Shown here: positions 16,776-25,296 of the stretch, one piece after another
Position numbering within the stretch: the stretch's first letter is position 1
How the letters are laid out: each line of letters opens with the position of its first letter
Assembly: GCA_028277405.1 (NCBI GenBank)
Contig: JANQGH010000095.1
Location: forward strand, 24,862-88,861
Reading direction: 5' to 3'
From: Alphaproteobacteria bacterium
Lineage (GTDB): Bacteria > Pseudomonadota > Alphaproteobacteria > DSM-16000 > Inquilinaceae
DNA length: 64,000 nucleotides
The notes under the pieces: generated by a model
Told to the model about the DNA's origin: nothing
What the model saw: only the letters and a program-made list of their open reading frames with translations
Database searches by the model: none
Position numbers and translations under genes: made by a program

Positions 16776-17552
16776 GTGTCTGCCTTGCGAGCGAATCGAG
16801 TGCGCGAAACCTGGAAAGCCGGCATGCCGGTCGTCAGTGGCTGGTTGTCCATCGGCAACAGCTACAGCGCGGAGGCCGCCGGACATGGAGGCTATCACTG
16901 CGTCACAGTCGACCTGCAACACGGCATGATCGATCTGCAGACCGCCATCTTTATGTTGCAAGCCATATCCGCGACGCCGGCCACGCCTATGATCCGCGTG
17001 CCGTCCTTGGAACCCGCCCTGATCATGAAGGTGCTGGATGCCGGGGCCTACGGTGTTATCTGCCCTATGGTCGATACGGCGGAGGAGGCCGCTTCGTTCG
17101 TGGCCGCGACGCGGTATCCGCCGGACGGTTCGCGCAGCTTCGGCCCCAGCCGCGGCCTGCTCTATGGCGGCGCGGACTATTTCGACCACGCCAACGAGAC
17201 GATCGTCCGACTGGCCATGATCGAGACGCTGAACGGCCTGGAAAACGTCGAGGCGATCTGCCAGGTCGACGGCTTGGACGGCGTCTTCATCGGACCCAAT
17301 GATTTGGGCCTGGCGCTGGGCCGAGGCCACGCGGCGGATCCGACCCATCCGGACGTTCTTCAGGCCATCACACGGATACTGGTTGCCGCGAAGGGCCACG
17401 GCAGGCATGCCGGCATCTTCTGCCCGTCCGGCCAGGTGGCCCAGCGCAGGATCGACGATGGCTTCGACTTCGTCGTACCGAACTCCGACATGAACCTGCT
17501 GCGCAAGGCCATCGCGCAAGAACTCGCCGATATCGAAATCGCGGAGGGCTGA
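16776..17552 (+). CDS. HpcH/HpaI-family aldolase
   Basis: 258 residues from GTG 16776, just after AGGAAAG; the frame is open further upstream but into the promoter region of maeB. The class II aldolase TIM barrel carries the metal-site and pocket motifs VDLQHG, RVPSLEPALIMKVLDAGAYG, VICPMVDTAEEA and FIGPNDLGLALG. Enzymes of this family reversibly cleave 2-keto-3-hydroxy (or 4-hydroxy-2-oxo) acids to pyruvate and an aldehyde. Pyruvate would link it to the neighbouring malic enzyme, but that is inference. The natural substrate is unknown. Confidence 0.88.
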   Translation: MSALRANRVRETWKAGMPVVSGWLSIGNSYSAEAAGHGGYHCVTVDLQHGMIDLQTAIFMLQAISATPATPMIRVPSLEPALIMKVLDAGAYGVICPMVDTAEEAASFVAATRYPPDGSRSFGPSRGLLYGGADYFDHANETIVRLAMIETLNGLENVEAICQVDGLDGVFIGPNDLGLALGRGHAADPTHPDVLQAITRILVAAKGHGRHAGIFCPSGQVAQRRIDDGFDFVVPNSDMNLLRKAIAQELADIEIAEG

Positions 17553-17668
17553 TCGCGGATGTAGCCACCTGCGCTGCTAAGTGGCGGGGCAGGTCATACG
17601 GGTGCAGCGTCTTCGCACCCCACCGGCTATGATCGCGACCACGAACAACCGCCGGATGGGACCTTGTC

Positions 17669-17971
17669 ATGCTGTGCTCCGTTATCGTTCGACGCCTGAA
17701 AGAGGGTGCGACCTATGAGGACTTCCGAGAAGCCTGGGCGCCCGACACCGGCTTTGGCGTTCCCGTCAGGGTCATGAACGCGCGATCACTGGACGATGAT
17801 GCGGAAATCATCTCCGTCGGCCTGGTCGACCTGCCGAAAGACCGGCTTCCGGAAATGCTGGACCATGTCGCCGCCAGCGAGGCCAAGCGGCACGACAGGA
17901 TCGCCCATGTGATCGAAAAAACCGTTCACAGGGGCATCTACGAAATCGTCGACGACAACGACCTGTCGTAA
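17669..17971 (+). CDS. Conserved hypothetical protein, possible dimeric alpha/beta-barrel
   Basis: 100 residues, no signal peptide or membrane span. The opening MLCSVIVRRLKEGATYEDFREAW and the later DHVAASEAKRHDRIAHVIEKT resemble small ferredoxin-like dimeric barrels (ABM/EthD-like), where a beta strand is followed by an amphipathic helix; that match is by pattern only. It starts 116 bases after the aldolase and ends 12 bases before lpxB on the same strand, so it may be cotranscribed with lpxB. No function can be assigned. Confidence 0.6.
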   Translation: MLCSVIVRRLKEGATYEDFREAWAPDTGFGVPVRVMNARSLDDDAEIISVGLVDLPKDRLPEMLDHVAASEAKRHDRIAHVIEKTVHRGIYEIVDDNDLS

Positions 17972-17983
17972 CCGGCGGCACGG

Positions 17984-19180
17984 ATGTCCGCCCAAGCCAA
18001 AACCATCTTCCTGATCGCCGGCGAGGTTTCCGGCGACCTGATCGGTGGGCGCCTGATGACGGCCTTGGATCAGGAAGGCGACTTTCGATTCGTCGGGGTC
18101 GGCGGCGAAACCATGACCGCGCGCGGGCTATCCAGCCTGTTTCCGGCCGACGACCTCGCCCTCATGGGCCTGACCGAGCTCCTGCCTCATCTGCCGAAGC
18201 TGATGCGCCGGATCAATGAGGCGGCGGAGGCTGTGGCCAGGGAGAAGCCGGCGATCCTGGTCTGCATCGATGCCAGCGCCTTTTGCCAACGGCTGGTGCG
18301 TCGTTTGCGCAAGCGCAAGATCTCCGTGCCCATCGTGCAGATCAAGGCGCCGTCGGCCTGGGCCTATTGGCCATGGCGCGCCAAGGCCCTGCGGCGCTCG
18401 GTCGACCGGGTCTTGGTCATCCTGCCCTTCGAGCCGGCCTTTTTTGCCGGTTATGGCGTCGACGCGCGCTTCATCGGGCATCCGTCGCTTGAGTCCCGCA
18501 TCGAACATGGTGACGGCCCCGGCTTCCGGGCACGCCATGGGTTGTCAGCCGAACAGCCGGTGCTGCTGGTGTTGCCGGGCAGTCGACGGAACGAGGTGTC
18601 GAGGCTGCTGCCCCTTTTTGAGGCGGCCCTTGCGACAATCGTGGGGCGGGTTCCGGACCTGGCCATTGTCGTGCCGACCGTTCAATCGGTCGCGGCGACC
18701 GTGAAAGAGGCGACCGCCGACTGGCCTTGGCCGGTGGTCGTGATCGAGGGCAGCGCTGAGCGGTACGATGCCTTTGCAGCCGGCAACGCGGCGCTCGCGG
18801 CCTCCGGCACCGTCGCCGTGGAACTGGCTATCGCGGGCGTGCCAACGGTGATCGGCTATCGCCTCAACGCCCTCAGCGCGTTTCTGGCGCGGCGCTTCCT
18901 CAACATCGACTACGTGTCGATCCCCAACCTCGTCCTCGACCGGCCGCTCATTCCGGAACTGCTGCAGCAGGACTGCACGCCCGACAAGCTGGCCGCCGCG
19001 ATCGTCCCGCTGCTTACCGACGAGGTGGCGGCCCAGGAACAGCGTCAAGGGCTGGCTGAGGCAGTGGCGTTGCTGACGCCGCCGGAAGGCCGGCCGTCGG
19101 ACAGCGCGGCTAGCGAGATCCTTCGGCTGCTCGGTTCGCCTCGCGCTGTCGATCGGTCCAGTCGGCAACCTGACGGCTGA
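17984..19180 (+). CDS. lpxB: Lipid-A-disaccharide synthase
   Basis: 398 residues, the usual length. The GT19 opening FLIAGEVSGDLIGGRL (residues 9-24) and later LMGLTELLPHLP, SAWAYWPWRAK, LPFEPAFFAGYGV, LPGSRRNEV and the sugar-nucleotide region AASGTVAVELAIAGVPTVI are all LpxB hallmarks. It joins lipid X and UDP-2,3-diacylglucosamine to make the lipid A disaccharide at the inner membrane. The rest of the lpx operon (lpxD, fabZ, lpxA) is not beside it. Its last 71 bases overlap the 3' end of a convergent oxidoreductase gene. Confidence 0.96.
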   Translation: MSAQAKTIFLIAGEVSGDLIGGRLMTALDQEGDFRFVGVGGETMTARGLSSLFPADDLALMGLTELLPHLPKLMRRINEAAEAVAREKPAILVCIDASAFCQRLVRRLRKRKISVPIVQIKAPSAWAYWPWRAKALRRSVDRVLVILPFEPAFFAGYGVDARFIGHPSLESRIEHGDGPGFRARHGLSAEQPVLLVLPGSRRNEVSRLLPLFEAALATIVGRVPDLAIVVPTVQSVAATVKEATADWPWPVVVIEGSAERYDAFAAGNAALAASGTVAVELAIAGVPTVIGYRLNALSAFLARRFLNIDYVSIPNLVLDRPLIPELLQQDCTPDKLAAAIVPLLTDEVAAQEQRQGLAEAVALLTPPEGRPSDSAASEILRLLGSPRAVDRSSRQPDG

Positions 19181-20087
19181 TCTTGAGCGCGGCCGCCAAC
19201 GCCTCGCGGCCGTCATGCCCACTGACCTTGGGCATACCGCCGGACGTTACCGTCTCGACGAAGCTGGCGACCTCGAGATTGAGCGGGTCGCCACTCTCGA
19301 ACGTCTCTTCTTCCTGGGAAAGCTCTGGTTGACCGTCGGCGTTCATGGTCTTGCGAATGGTCGACACCTTGGCATCGTTCAGATCGGCGACGATGTAGGC
19401 GTCCGCCTGAAAGATCCGCATGGATCGGTGCGTCTTCCAACTGACGCGGCTGGCGGTGAACGACGCGACGCAGCCGTTCGCAAACCGGATGCGCGCACTG
19501 GCGATGTCATCCTCGTTGCTGAGCACGGGGACGCCGACCGCGTCGGTCCATTCAATTGGGGCCTTCACCAGCGACAGCACCAGATCGATGTCGTGGATCA
19601 TCATGTCCAGAATGACGTTGACGTCGGTGCCGCGGCCGCGAAATGGCGAGATGCGCTGGCACTCGATGAAGCCCGGCCGTTTGACCTGGCCCTCCAGCGC
19701 GGCGACCGCCGGGTTGAAGCGCTCCAGATGCCCCACTTGAAGAACCACGCCCTTCTCCCGGGCCAGTTCGATCAGCCGGTCGGCCTGATCCAGAGAGCTG
19801 CAGAGCGGCTTCTCGACCAGCACATGGACGCCGGCTTTCATGAAATCGCTCGCGACACTGAAATGCGCGGCCGTCGGCGTGGCCACGCTGACAGCGTCGA
19901 CCCGGCCAATAAGGTCATGGTGATCCGTCACCGCCTCACAGCCCAACTCGCCGGCCAGGCGGTCGGCATTGGCCTGGTCAACGTCGCAGACCGCAACCAG
20001 ATTGGCGGATGGCAGGCCCGCATATTTGCGCGCGTGATGGCTGCCGAAATAGCCGGCGCCGATCACGGCTGTCTTCAGTTCAGACAT
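19110..20087 (-). CDS. Gfo/Idh/MocA-family oxidoreductase
   Basis: 325 residues from ATG 20087 (GGAGG 12 bases upstream; ATG 20099 is possible but too close to it). The N-terminal Rossmann fold opens AVIGAGYFGSHHARKY and the family motif EKPLCSS (92-98) supplies the conserved Lys. Members oxidise or reduce sugars or sugar nucleotides with NAD(P). Position next to lpxB and heptosyltransferase genes suggests sugar-nucleotide work for the envelope. GnnA, the UDP-GlcNAc 3-dehydrogenase that precedes diamino-sugar lipid A, is in this family, but its aminotransferase partner GnnB is not seen here, so that remains a guess. Confidence 0.85.
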   Translation of the reverse strand: MSELKTAVIGAGYFGSHHARKYAGLPSANLVAVCDVDQANADRLAGELGCEAVTDHHDLIGRVDAVSVATPTAAHFSVASDFMKAGVHVLVEKPLCSSLDQADRLIELAREKGVVLQVGHLERFNPAVAALEGQVKRPGFIECQRISPFRGRGTDVNVILDMMIHDIDLVLSLVKAPIEWTDAVGVPVLSNEDDIASARIRFANGCVASFTASRVSWKTHRSMRIFQADAYIVADLNDAKVSTIRKTMNADGQPELSQEEETFESGDPLNLEVASFVETVTSGGMPKVSGHDGREALAAALKISRQVADWTDRQREANRAAEGSR

Positions 20088-20191
20088 GGATGCGGGCATC
20101 CTCCATGGACAGGCTCGGCGCGGTTCATCGACACCCCTCAAAGAGCGACGATCCGTTTAGGCGGTCTATCATGACAACGTCAACCATACCA

Positions 20192-21244
20192 TCAAGCGGC
20201 CCCAGCGCTGCTGCCCGTCGCAAGCGCCGCTCCACCGCGATCACCTAGAACGGTGGACAATGCCCGCCAGACTTCCGCCTCGTCGAGTTGGGCCATGGTT
20301 GCAGAAGGCCGGTCCTTGTGCCGGCGGTCGGCCATTGGCCCGGTTCGGGCAGGCGACACGACATGGGCCTGATTACGGCCGACCGTGCCGGTCAGCAGCG
20401 GGCTGGTCGGCCCGTAAAGGGTCACGCACGGCGTACCGAACGCGGCAGCCAGATGGGCGAAGCCGGTATCGACGGCAACGACGCCCGTCGCGCGCGCCAA
20501 GGTTCCGGCGATCACCGGCAGATCAAGCGGCGGCAACAGGGCAGCGTTGTCGAACCCGTCCGCGATCGCCGCGGCCCGGGCCACCTCTTCAGCACCAAGC
20601 GCGGGAAGCGCGACGGTGAGGCCCGCATCCCCGGCCCGCTTGAGCAAGCCACGCCAGCGATCGACCGGCCATTGCTTGCTGACCCATTGGGTGCCGTGCA
20701 GCGCGACCAGATAGTCGCCGTCCAAGGCGCTGGGCGGCAGTCGATCCCGGTCCATACCATAGTCCGGGTCGCCCGACGGTATGGGGTAGTCGAGGGCGCC
20801 AGCGAACAGGCGGCGCAGCCGATCGATGGCGTGGAGATCCGTCGGCACACGGTGGCGATGGCCGTAGGCCAGGGCCGCCGGCTTTTCCCGGATGGACGCG
20901 GCGTCGAGCCCGTGGCGAGACCCGCGCGCCAGACGCGCGATCGCCGCGCTTTTCATCAAACCCTGGGCATCCAGAACCACATCGTGGTGCGTCCGGTTCA
21001 ACTCACCTCTGAACCGCCTCAGGGCGCCGCTGGCAAGGCCCGCCAGTGGGCGTTTGCGCCACCGCCGAAAGCCGACCGGTATGACCCGATGGACCGCCGG
21101 ATGCCATGCCGGCAGCGCGGCGAAGGCCTCCTCGACCACCCAGTCGACGTCAAGTTCGCGGACCGCGTCGGCGGCATCCGTCAGCGCCGGCAAGGTATGG
21201 ACGATGTCGCCAATCGACGAGGTCTTGATCAGCAACAGCTTCAT
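20192..21244 (-). CDS. waaC: Glycosyltransferase family 9, heptosyltransferase I-like
   Basis: 350 residues. ATG 21244 overlaps the stop of the preceding heptosyltransferase gene in an ATGA, which fixes the start and implies coupled translation. The opening MKLLLIKTSSIGDIVHTLPA is the WaaC hallmark; LVALHGTQWVSKQWP (ADP-heptose pocket) and GVVAVDTGFAHLAAAFGTPCVTLYGPT follow. It would add the first heptose to Kdo2-lipid A in LPS inner-core assembly. The tail (about 25 residues, Ala/Gly-rich) is not conserved. The acceptor is inferred from family; WaaC, WaaQ and related enzymes are close. Confidence 0.85.
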   Translation of the reverse strand: MKLLLIKTSSIGDIVHTLPALTDAADAVRELDVDWVVEEAFAALPAWHPAVHRVIPVGFRRWRKRPLAGLASGALRRFRGELNRTHHDVVLDAQGLMKSAAIARLARGSRHGLDAASIREKPAALAYGHRHRVPTDLHAIDRLRRLFAGALDYPIPSGDPDYGMDRDRLPPSALDGDYLVALHGTQWVSKQWPVDRWRGLLKRAGDAGLTVALPALGAEEVARAAAIADGFDNAALLPPLDLPVIAGTLARATGVVAVDTGFAHLAAAFGTPCVTLYGPTSPLLTGTVGRNQAHVVSPARTGPMADRRHKDRPSATMAQLDEAEVWRALSTVLGDRGGAALATGSSAGAA

Positions 21245-22281
21245 GCGCGTTCCAGCGCCTGAAACACCTGGTCGGGCATCAGCTTGTTGAGGCAGTCCAG
21301 GTGGCCCAGCGGGCATTCCCGCTTGAAGCAAGGCTGGCAGGGCAGATCGAGCGACAGGATTTGGGCCTTGTCGGACAGCGGCGGCGTTCGGGCGGCACTT
21401 GAGCTGCCGAAGAGCGCGATTTGAGGCCGGCCCAGGGCCGCCGCCACATGCATCAGGCCGCTGTCGTTGCTGACGACGACGCGTGCACAGGCGAGCAGGG
21501 AAACGGCCTCGACCAGGCTGGTTCGGCCGATCAGGTTGGTCACATTGGCGCTGTCACCGAGATCGGACATGATCGCGTCGGCTATCGGGTGATCGTTGGG
21601 GCCGCCGATCAACCAGACCGTCCAGCCATGGGCAGTTGCCTGCTTGGCGAAGGCAGCGGCGTGGCGCGCGGGCCAGCGTTTTGCTGACCCATACTCGGCG
21701 CCGGGGCAGAGCGCAACGACGCGATCCAACGGGCCGGTGAGGTCGAGATGGTCAAGCGCAGCCTTGCTGTCGGCCGGATCGACCTTCAGCGCCGGGGCGA
21801 CCACCTCGGGCAGGGGCTCACCGGCATCGCCCGCCAGCGCCACGAACTTGTCGACGGTGCGTGGCAGCGCTTGCTTGTCGAGCCGTCGCGGATGGGTCAG
21901 CAGGCGTATCCTCGCCTCGCCCCAATAGCCGATACGCTCCGGAATGCCGGCGAAATAGGGCACCAGCGCCGACTTCCAGGATCGCGGCAGCACGATCGCG
22001 GTGCCATAGCCCGCGTCGCGCAGTGCGCGCCCCATGTTACGCCGCGCGCCGAGGCCCAGTGCGCCATGCCCAAGCCTCAGGCCAATGCTGGCCCGAACCT
22101 CCGGCATGAAGCCCAGCAGCGGCCGGGTTGCGTCCGGCGCCACGACATCGATGGCGCGGTTCGGCCAACGGCGCTTCAGCGCATGGAACAGGCTTTGCGC
22201 CATGACCATGTCGCCGACCCACGCCGGCCCGATGACGAGAATGTCCGATGGGCGCTCGTTGAGTGAGTTGTCCACAAGCAC
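21241..22281 (-). CDS. waaF: Heptosyltransferase II
   Basis: 346 residues, glycosyltransferase family 9. Diagnostic WaaF segments include ILVIGPAWVGDMVMAQSLF, LPRSWKSALVPYFAGIPERIGY, ALCPGAEYGSAKRWP and VVSNDSGLMHVAAALGRPQ, with the Cys-rich end (PCQPCFKRECPLGHLDCL) seen in many WaaF proteins. It adds the second heptose of the LPS inner core from ADP-heptose made via HldE, which is encoded at 23757-25217. It is the first of two overlapping heptosyltransferase genes. Confidence 0.92.
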   Translation of the reverse strand: MLVDNSLNERPSDILVIGPAWVGDMVMAQSLFHALKRRWPNRAIDVVAPDATRPLLGFMPEVRASIGLRLGHGALGLGARRNMGRALRDAGYGTAIVLPRSWKSALVPYFAGIPERIGYWGEARIRLLTHPRRLDKQALPRTVDKFVALAGDAGEPLPEVVAPALKVDPADSKAALDHLDLTGPLDRVVALCPGAEYGSAKRWPARHAAAFAKQATAHGWTVWLIGGPNDHPIADAIMSDLGDSANVTNLIGRTSLVEAVSLLACARVVVSNDSGLMHVAAALGRPQIALFGSSSAARTPPLSDKAQILSLDLPCQPCFKRECPLGHLDCLNKLMPDQVFQALERA

Positions 22282-22350
22282 GGCTGTTAGTGGGTGCCGA
22301 TCACGTCGCGGCTGCCCTGCGATGTAGTCAGGAATACGGGGTGGTCGGGG

Positions 22351-23154
22351 TTATCGCGTCGGATCGTATCGATTGATGTAGCGTTCCAGATCGCCGGCGA
22401 AGGCCCGGCTGTCGACGGCGATGTTATAGGGTCGCGGACCAAAATAGATCGCCGAATTGACCGCGACAATCTCATAACCACCATCCCGCTCGATGAACAA
22501 GGGCGAACCGCTGTCGCCGGGGACGATATCGCACATATGGCGGATAATGTTGAGATCGGTATAGCCGGTGATCTCACAGCCCATATGCGCCGTCAGCTGG
22601 TCTTCGTAATCGCCGCTATAGCCCGCCTGGTTGATATCGTCCCAGCCGCGCGCGGCCGCCAGGTTCAACTCACCCTCGGTCACTGTGTGGACGTCGAAGT
22701 AGTTGGCCTCACCACCGATCGGCTGATCCAACAAGACGAAGGCATAGTCGCGACCGTTGTCCATCGTCGCGCCATCGCGCCGGTCGGCATCGTAGCCCGG
22801 CGGAATCCAGAACGAGACGATTTCAGCCTCGGCGCTGGCCCCCTCCTTATGGTGACCGGCGCGAAAACCGGACGGCATTTCGAACAGCGGCGCCGTCCCT
22901 TCCATGTTGCGGTAAAAGCAGTGAGCGGCCGTCAGGACCACGCGCTGGCTGACCAGCGCGCCGGAACAGTGACTGCCGCTGTCGAACACCAGTTTTCCGA
23001 CGGCCGACCATGGCATGTCGGCCGGCGTCACGAACACACGGTCGTCGCGGCCGAAAAACAGCCGCGCATCCTCTTGCGCCGTCGCGCTGCCGGCCCCGAT
23101 GCTCATGGCGATCGCGAGGGGAACGGCGGATATGGTTCGGGTCACGGTATGCAT
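22351..23154 (-). CDS. Secreted trypsin-like serine protease (S1 family)
   Basis: 267 residues from ATG 23154. A signal peptide (TVTRTISAVPLAIAMSIGAG, cut near SATAQ) is followed by a chymotrypsin fold with the full triad: His in LTAAHC, Asp in RDYAFVLLD and Ser in PGDSGSPLF. A Cys pair flanks the His motif. It lacks PDZ domains, so it is not a DegP/HtrA type; bacterial secreted members are usually processing or degradative enzymes. It sits between waaF and mmcB, 69 bases after the waaF start, with no evident functional link to LPS. Confidence 0.85.
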   Translation of the reverse strand: MHTVTRTISAVPLAIAMSIGAGSATAQEDARLFFGRDDRVFVTPADMPWSAVGKLVFDSGSHCSGALVSQRVVLTAAHCFYRNMEGTAPLFEMPSGFRAGHHKEGASAEAEIVSFWIPPGYDADRRDGATMDNGRDYAFVLLDQPIGGEANYFDVHTVTEGELNLAAARGWDDINQAGYSGDYEDQLTAHMGCEITGYTDLNIIRHMCDIVPGDSGSPLFIERDGGYEIVAVNSAIYFGPRPYNIAVDSRAFAGDLERYINRYDPTR

Positions 23155-23258
23155 GACCAATCCAATGTGCGTGCGGAATCGGGCCGTGGCAAGGTAAGCG
23201 AGGGGCTTCGGTCGCCTTGTTCTTGGCGGATTGACGGATTGTTGATACGCTCAGAAAA

Positions 23259-23273
23259 GAACAAACAAGGAAC
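23259..23273. promoter_or_regulatory. LexA (SOS) box of mmcB
   Basis: GAAC-AAACAAG-GAAC is an exact match to the alphaproteobacterial LexA operator, a direct repeat GTTC-N7-GTTC read on the other strand. It ends 5 bases before the mmcB ATG and covers its ribosome-binding site, so LexA bound there would block expression. Family knowledge: MmcB of Caulobacter is a damage-induced member of the SOS regulon. Confidence 0.8.
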
Positions 23274-23278
23274 TTCCA

Positions 23279-23740
23279 ATGCAACCGGCCGATACGAAGG
23301 TTGAGAGCCCACGCTCCCGACCCGACACGACCGCTGCCGTAACGCGGGGAACGCGACGCTTTTTCGCCCTGTCGGGCCACGCGACCGTGACCGAACTGTC
23401 GTTGAAGGGCGGACGGCGCGCCGACATCATGGCGATCGATCCGAAGGGCGCGGTCACCATCGTCGAAGTAAAGTCATCGATCGAGGATTTCCGTGCCGAC
23501 GGCAAGTGGTTCGACTACGGGCCCTATTGCGACCATTTCTACTTTGCCGTCGCGGCCGATTTCCCCGCCGACCTGATCCCCGACCATTGCGGGCTGATCA
23601 TCGCGGATGCGTATGAAGCGGTGATCGAGCGGGAGCCGGAGCCGACGCCCCTGAACGCGGCCCGGCGCAAGGCGGTCCTGTTGCGCTTTGCCCAAGCCAC
23701 GGCCGGCAAGCTATGGCGGCTGGAGGACCCTCAGATCTGA
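23279..23740 (+). CDS. mmcB: MmcB-family DNA repair protein
   Basis: 153 residues, single-domain PF06319-type protein. Residues 45-67 read RRADIMAIDPKG and then TIVEVKSS, the D...ExK pattern of PD-(D/E)xK nucleases (Asp49, Glu63, Lys65); ADGKWFDYGPYCDHFYFAV is the family hallmark. In Caulobacter the protein is needed for survival after mitomycin C or UV, with a proposed role in repairing DNA damage. Here a perfect LexA box lies over the ribosome-binding site, consistent with that role. It is convergent with hldE, with 16 bases between. Confidence 0.9.
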   Translation: MQPADTKVESPRSRPDTTAAVTRGTRRFFALSGHATVTELSLKGGRRADIMAIDPKGAVTIVEVKSSIEDFRADGKWFDYGPYCDHFYFAVAADFPADLIPDHCGLIIADAYEAVIEREPEPTPLNAARRKAVLLRFAQATAGKLWRLEDPQI

Positions 23741-23756
23741 TCGCCAGCGGCGTGCG

Positions 23757-25217
23757 TCATCCTCGCGACCGGCTGATCAGGCCTGTGGTGCTGTGACCCT
23801 CGGCCAAGGGAACCAGAACGACCTCGCCGCCCCAGCCTTTGACCTCCACGGCGCCGACGACCTGATCCACCGTATAGTCCGCGCCCTTGATCAAGACATC
23901 CGGGCGGACCGCCTCGATCAGCGACAGCGGCGTATCCTCATCGAACACCACCACAAGGTCGACGCTTTCGAGCGCCGCCAGGACGGAAGAACGCGCGCCT
24001 TCCGCCTGAACCGGCCGGTCGGCACCCTTCAGACGCGCCACCGAGGCATCGGAGTTCAAGCCGACGACCAGGCGGTCGCAGGCCGCCCTTGCCTGGTTCA
24101 GCAGTTGGATGTGGCCGGGGTGGAGCAGGTCGAAGCAGCCATTCGTAAAGCCGATGCGCCGGCCACGCGCGCGCCAGCCCTCGATACGACTGGCCAGTGC
24201 CTCTAACGAGACGATCTTCGCCTCACCCTCGGCCCAGGCATCGAGGTTCATGGCGTGATAGAGATCGTCGCGGCTGACCGTCGCCGTCCCCGGCTTGGCA
24301 ACGACCAGGCCGCCGGCCAGGTTCGCCAAGCGCGCACCCGCGGCAAGGTCGGCGCCCGCGCCTAACGCCAGCCCCAGCACCGCGACAACCGTGTCGCCGG
24401 CGCCGGAAACGTCGAAAACTTCCTGCGCCTGGGTGTCCAGCAAACCCGGTTCCGCATCGGCACCGGACAGAACCAGCATGCCCTTGGCACCGCGCGTCGC
24501 GACCATGGCCTCGATGCCGCTTTGCCACAAAACGGCCTCCGCCGCCCCGTGCACCTCGGCGTCGGAACCGGTTGCCATGCCCGAAGCCTCGGCTAATTCC
24601 TTCTGGTTCGGCGTCACGACCGAGGCGCCGCGATACCGCGCATAGTCCCTACCCTTGGGATCGACAATGATGGGTTTGGCCAGTGCTTTGGCGGCCGCAA
24701 TTGCCGCGCGCACGACTGCATCGGTGAGAACGCCCTTGCCGTAGTCCGAGAGGATCACGGCGTCGCAGTTCGCCATGGCCGCTTCGATCCGGCCGATCAA
24801 TCGTCTCTCGATCTCGGGGGTCGGCGGTACGACCCTCTCCTGATCGGCCCGCAACAACTGCTGGCCGCCCGCGATGTAGCGGGTCTTCACCGTGGTTCGC
24901 CGGCCCGGCTCGACCAAGAGACTGTCGCCCTCCGTCAGGACGGTGACGAGCGCGCTGAGCTCTCGGCCGGCGTCGTCATCACCGATCAGCGCGATCAGAT
25001 CGACGGCCACGTCCAGGGCGGCGAGATTGGCAGCGACGTTGCCGGCCGCGCCGGGCATGGGCACTTCACGGTCAACCCGGACGACCGGGATCGGCGCCTC
25101 CTGCGAGATCCGCTCAACCGCGCCGTAGTAGAACCGGTCAAGCATCAAATCGCCGATGCACAAGACCCGGACGGGCGGCAGATCCTCAAGCAAGGCACGA
25201 TCGGAAGAGGCGATCAT
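23757..25217 (-). CDS. hldE: Bifunctional heptose-7-phosphate kinase / heptose-1-phosphate adenylyltransferase HldE
   Basis: 486 residues. N-terminal PfkB-type kinase (about 1-320) with LCIGDLMLDRFYYGAVERIS, the GAAGNVAANLAAL glycine motif and the catalytic anion-hole region VSGAGDTVVAVLGLAL. C-terminal nucleotidyltransferase (about 345-486) with GFTNGCFDLLHPGHIQLLNQ, containing the HPGH nucleotide site. It phosphorylates D-glycero-D-manno-heptose 7-phosphate at C1 and, after GmhB, adds AMP, giving ADP-heptose in the cytoplasm for WaaC and WaaF. HldD and GmhA are not in the window. Confidence 0.96.
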   Translation of the reverse strand: MIASSDRALLEDLPPVRVLCIGDLMLDRFYYGAVERISQEAPIPVVRVDREVPMPGAAGNVAANLAALDVAVDLIALIGDDDAGRELSALVTVLTEGDSLLVEPGRRTTVKTRYIAGGQQLLRADQERVVPPTPEIERRLIGRIEAAMANCDAVILSDYGKGVLTDAVVRAAIAAAKALAKPIIVDPKGRDYARYRGASVVTPNQKELAEASGMATGSDAEVHGAAEAVLWQSGIEAMVATRGAKGMLVLSGADAEPGLLDTQAQEVFDVSGAGDTVVAVLGLALGAGADLAAGARLANLAGGLVVAKPGTATVSRDDLYHAMNLDAWAEGEAKIVSLEALASRIEGWRARGRRIGFTNGCFDLLHPGHIQLLNQARAACDRLVVGLNSDASVARLKGADRPVQAEGARSSVLAALESVDLVVVFDEDTPLSLIEAVRPDVLIKGADYTVDQVVGAVEVKGWGGEVVLVPLAEGHSTTGLISRSRG

Positions 25218-25296
25218 CGGGCGGGTCCGGCGGACAGCGGAGGCTGCCCCGAGCCTTATCGCAAGCCGGGCACCAGGTCCAGAACGGGATGGTTGC

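Noticed and set aside
17600..17620. Short hairpin GGGTGC/GCACCC between the aldolase and the 100-residue hypothetical gene
   Set aside because: Only 6-base arms and no T-run, so not called as a terminator.
22294..23304. 336-codon frame on the plus strand covering the serine protease gene
   Set aside because: The minus strand encodes a complete secreted S1 protease with catalytic triad; the plus frame has no domain and ends inside the mmcB start region.
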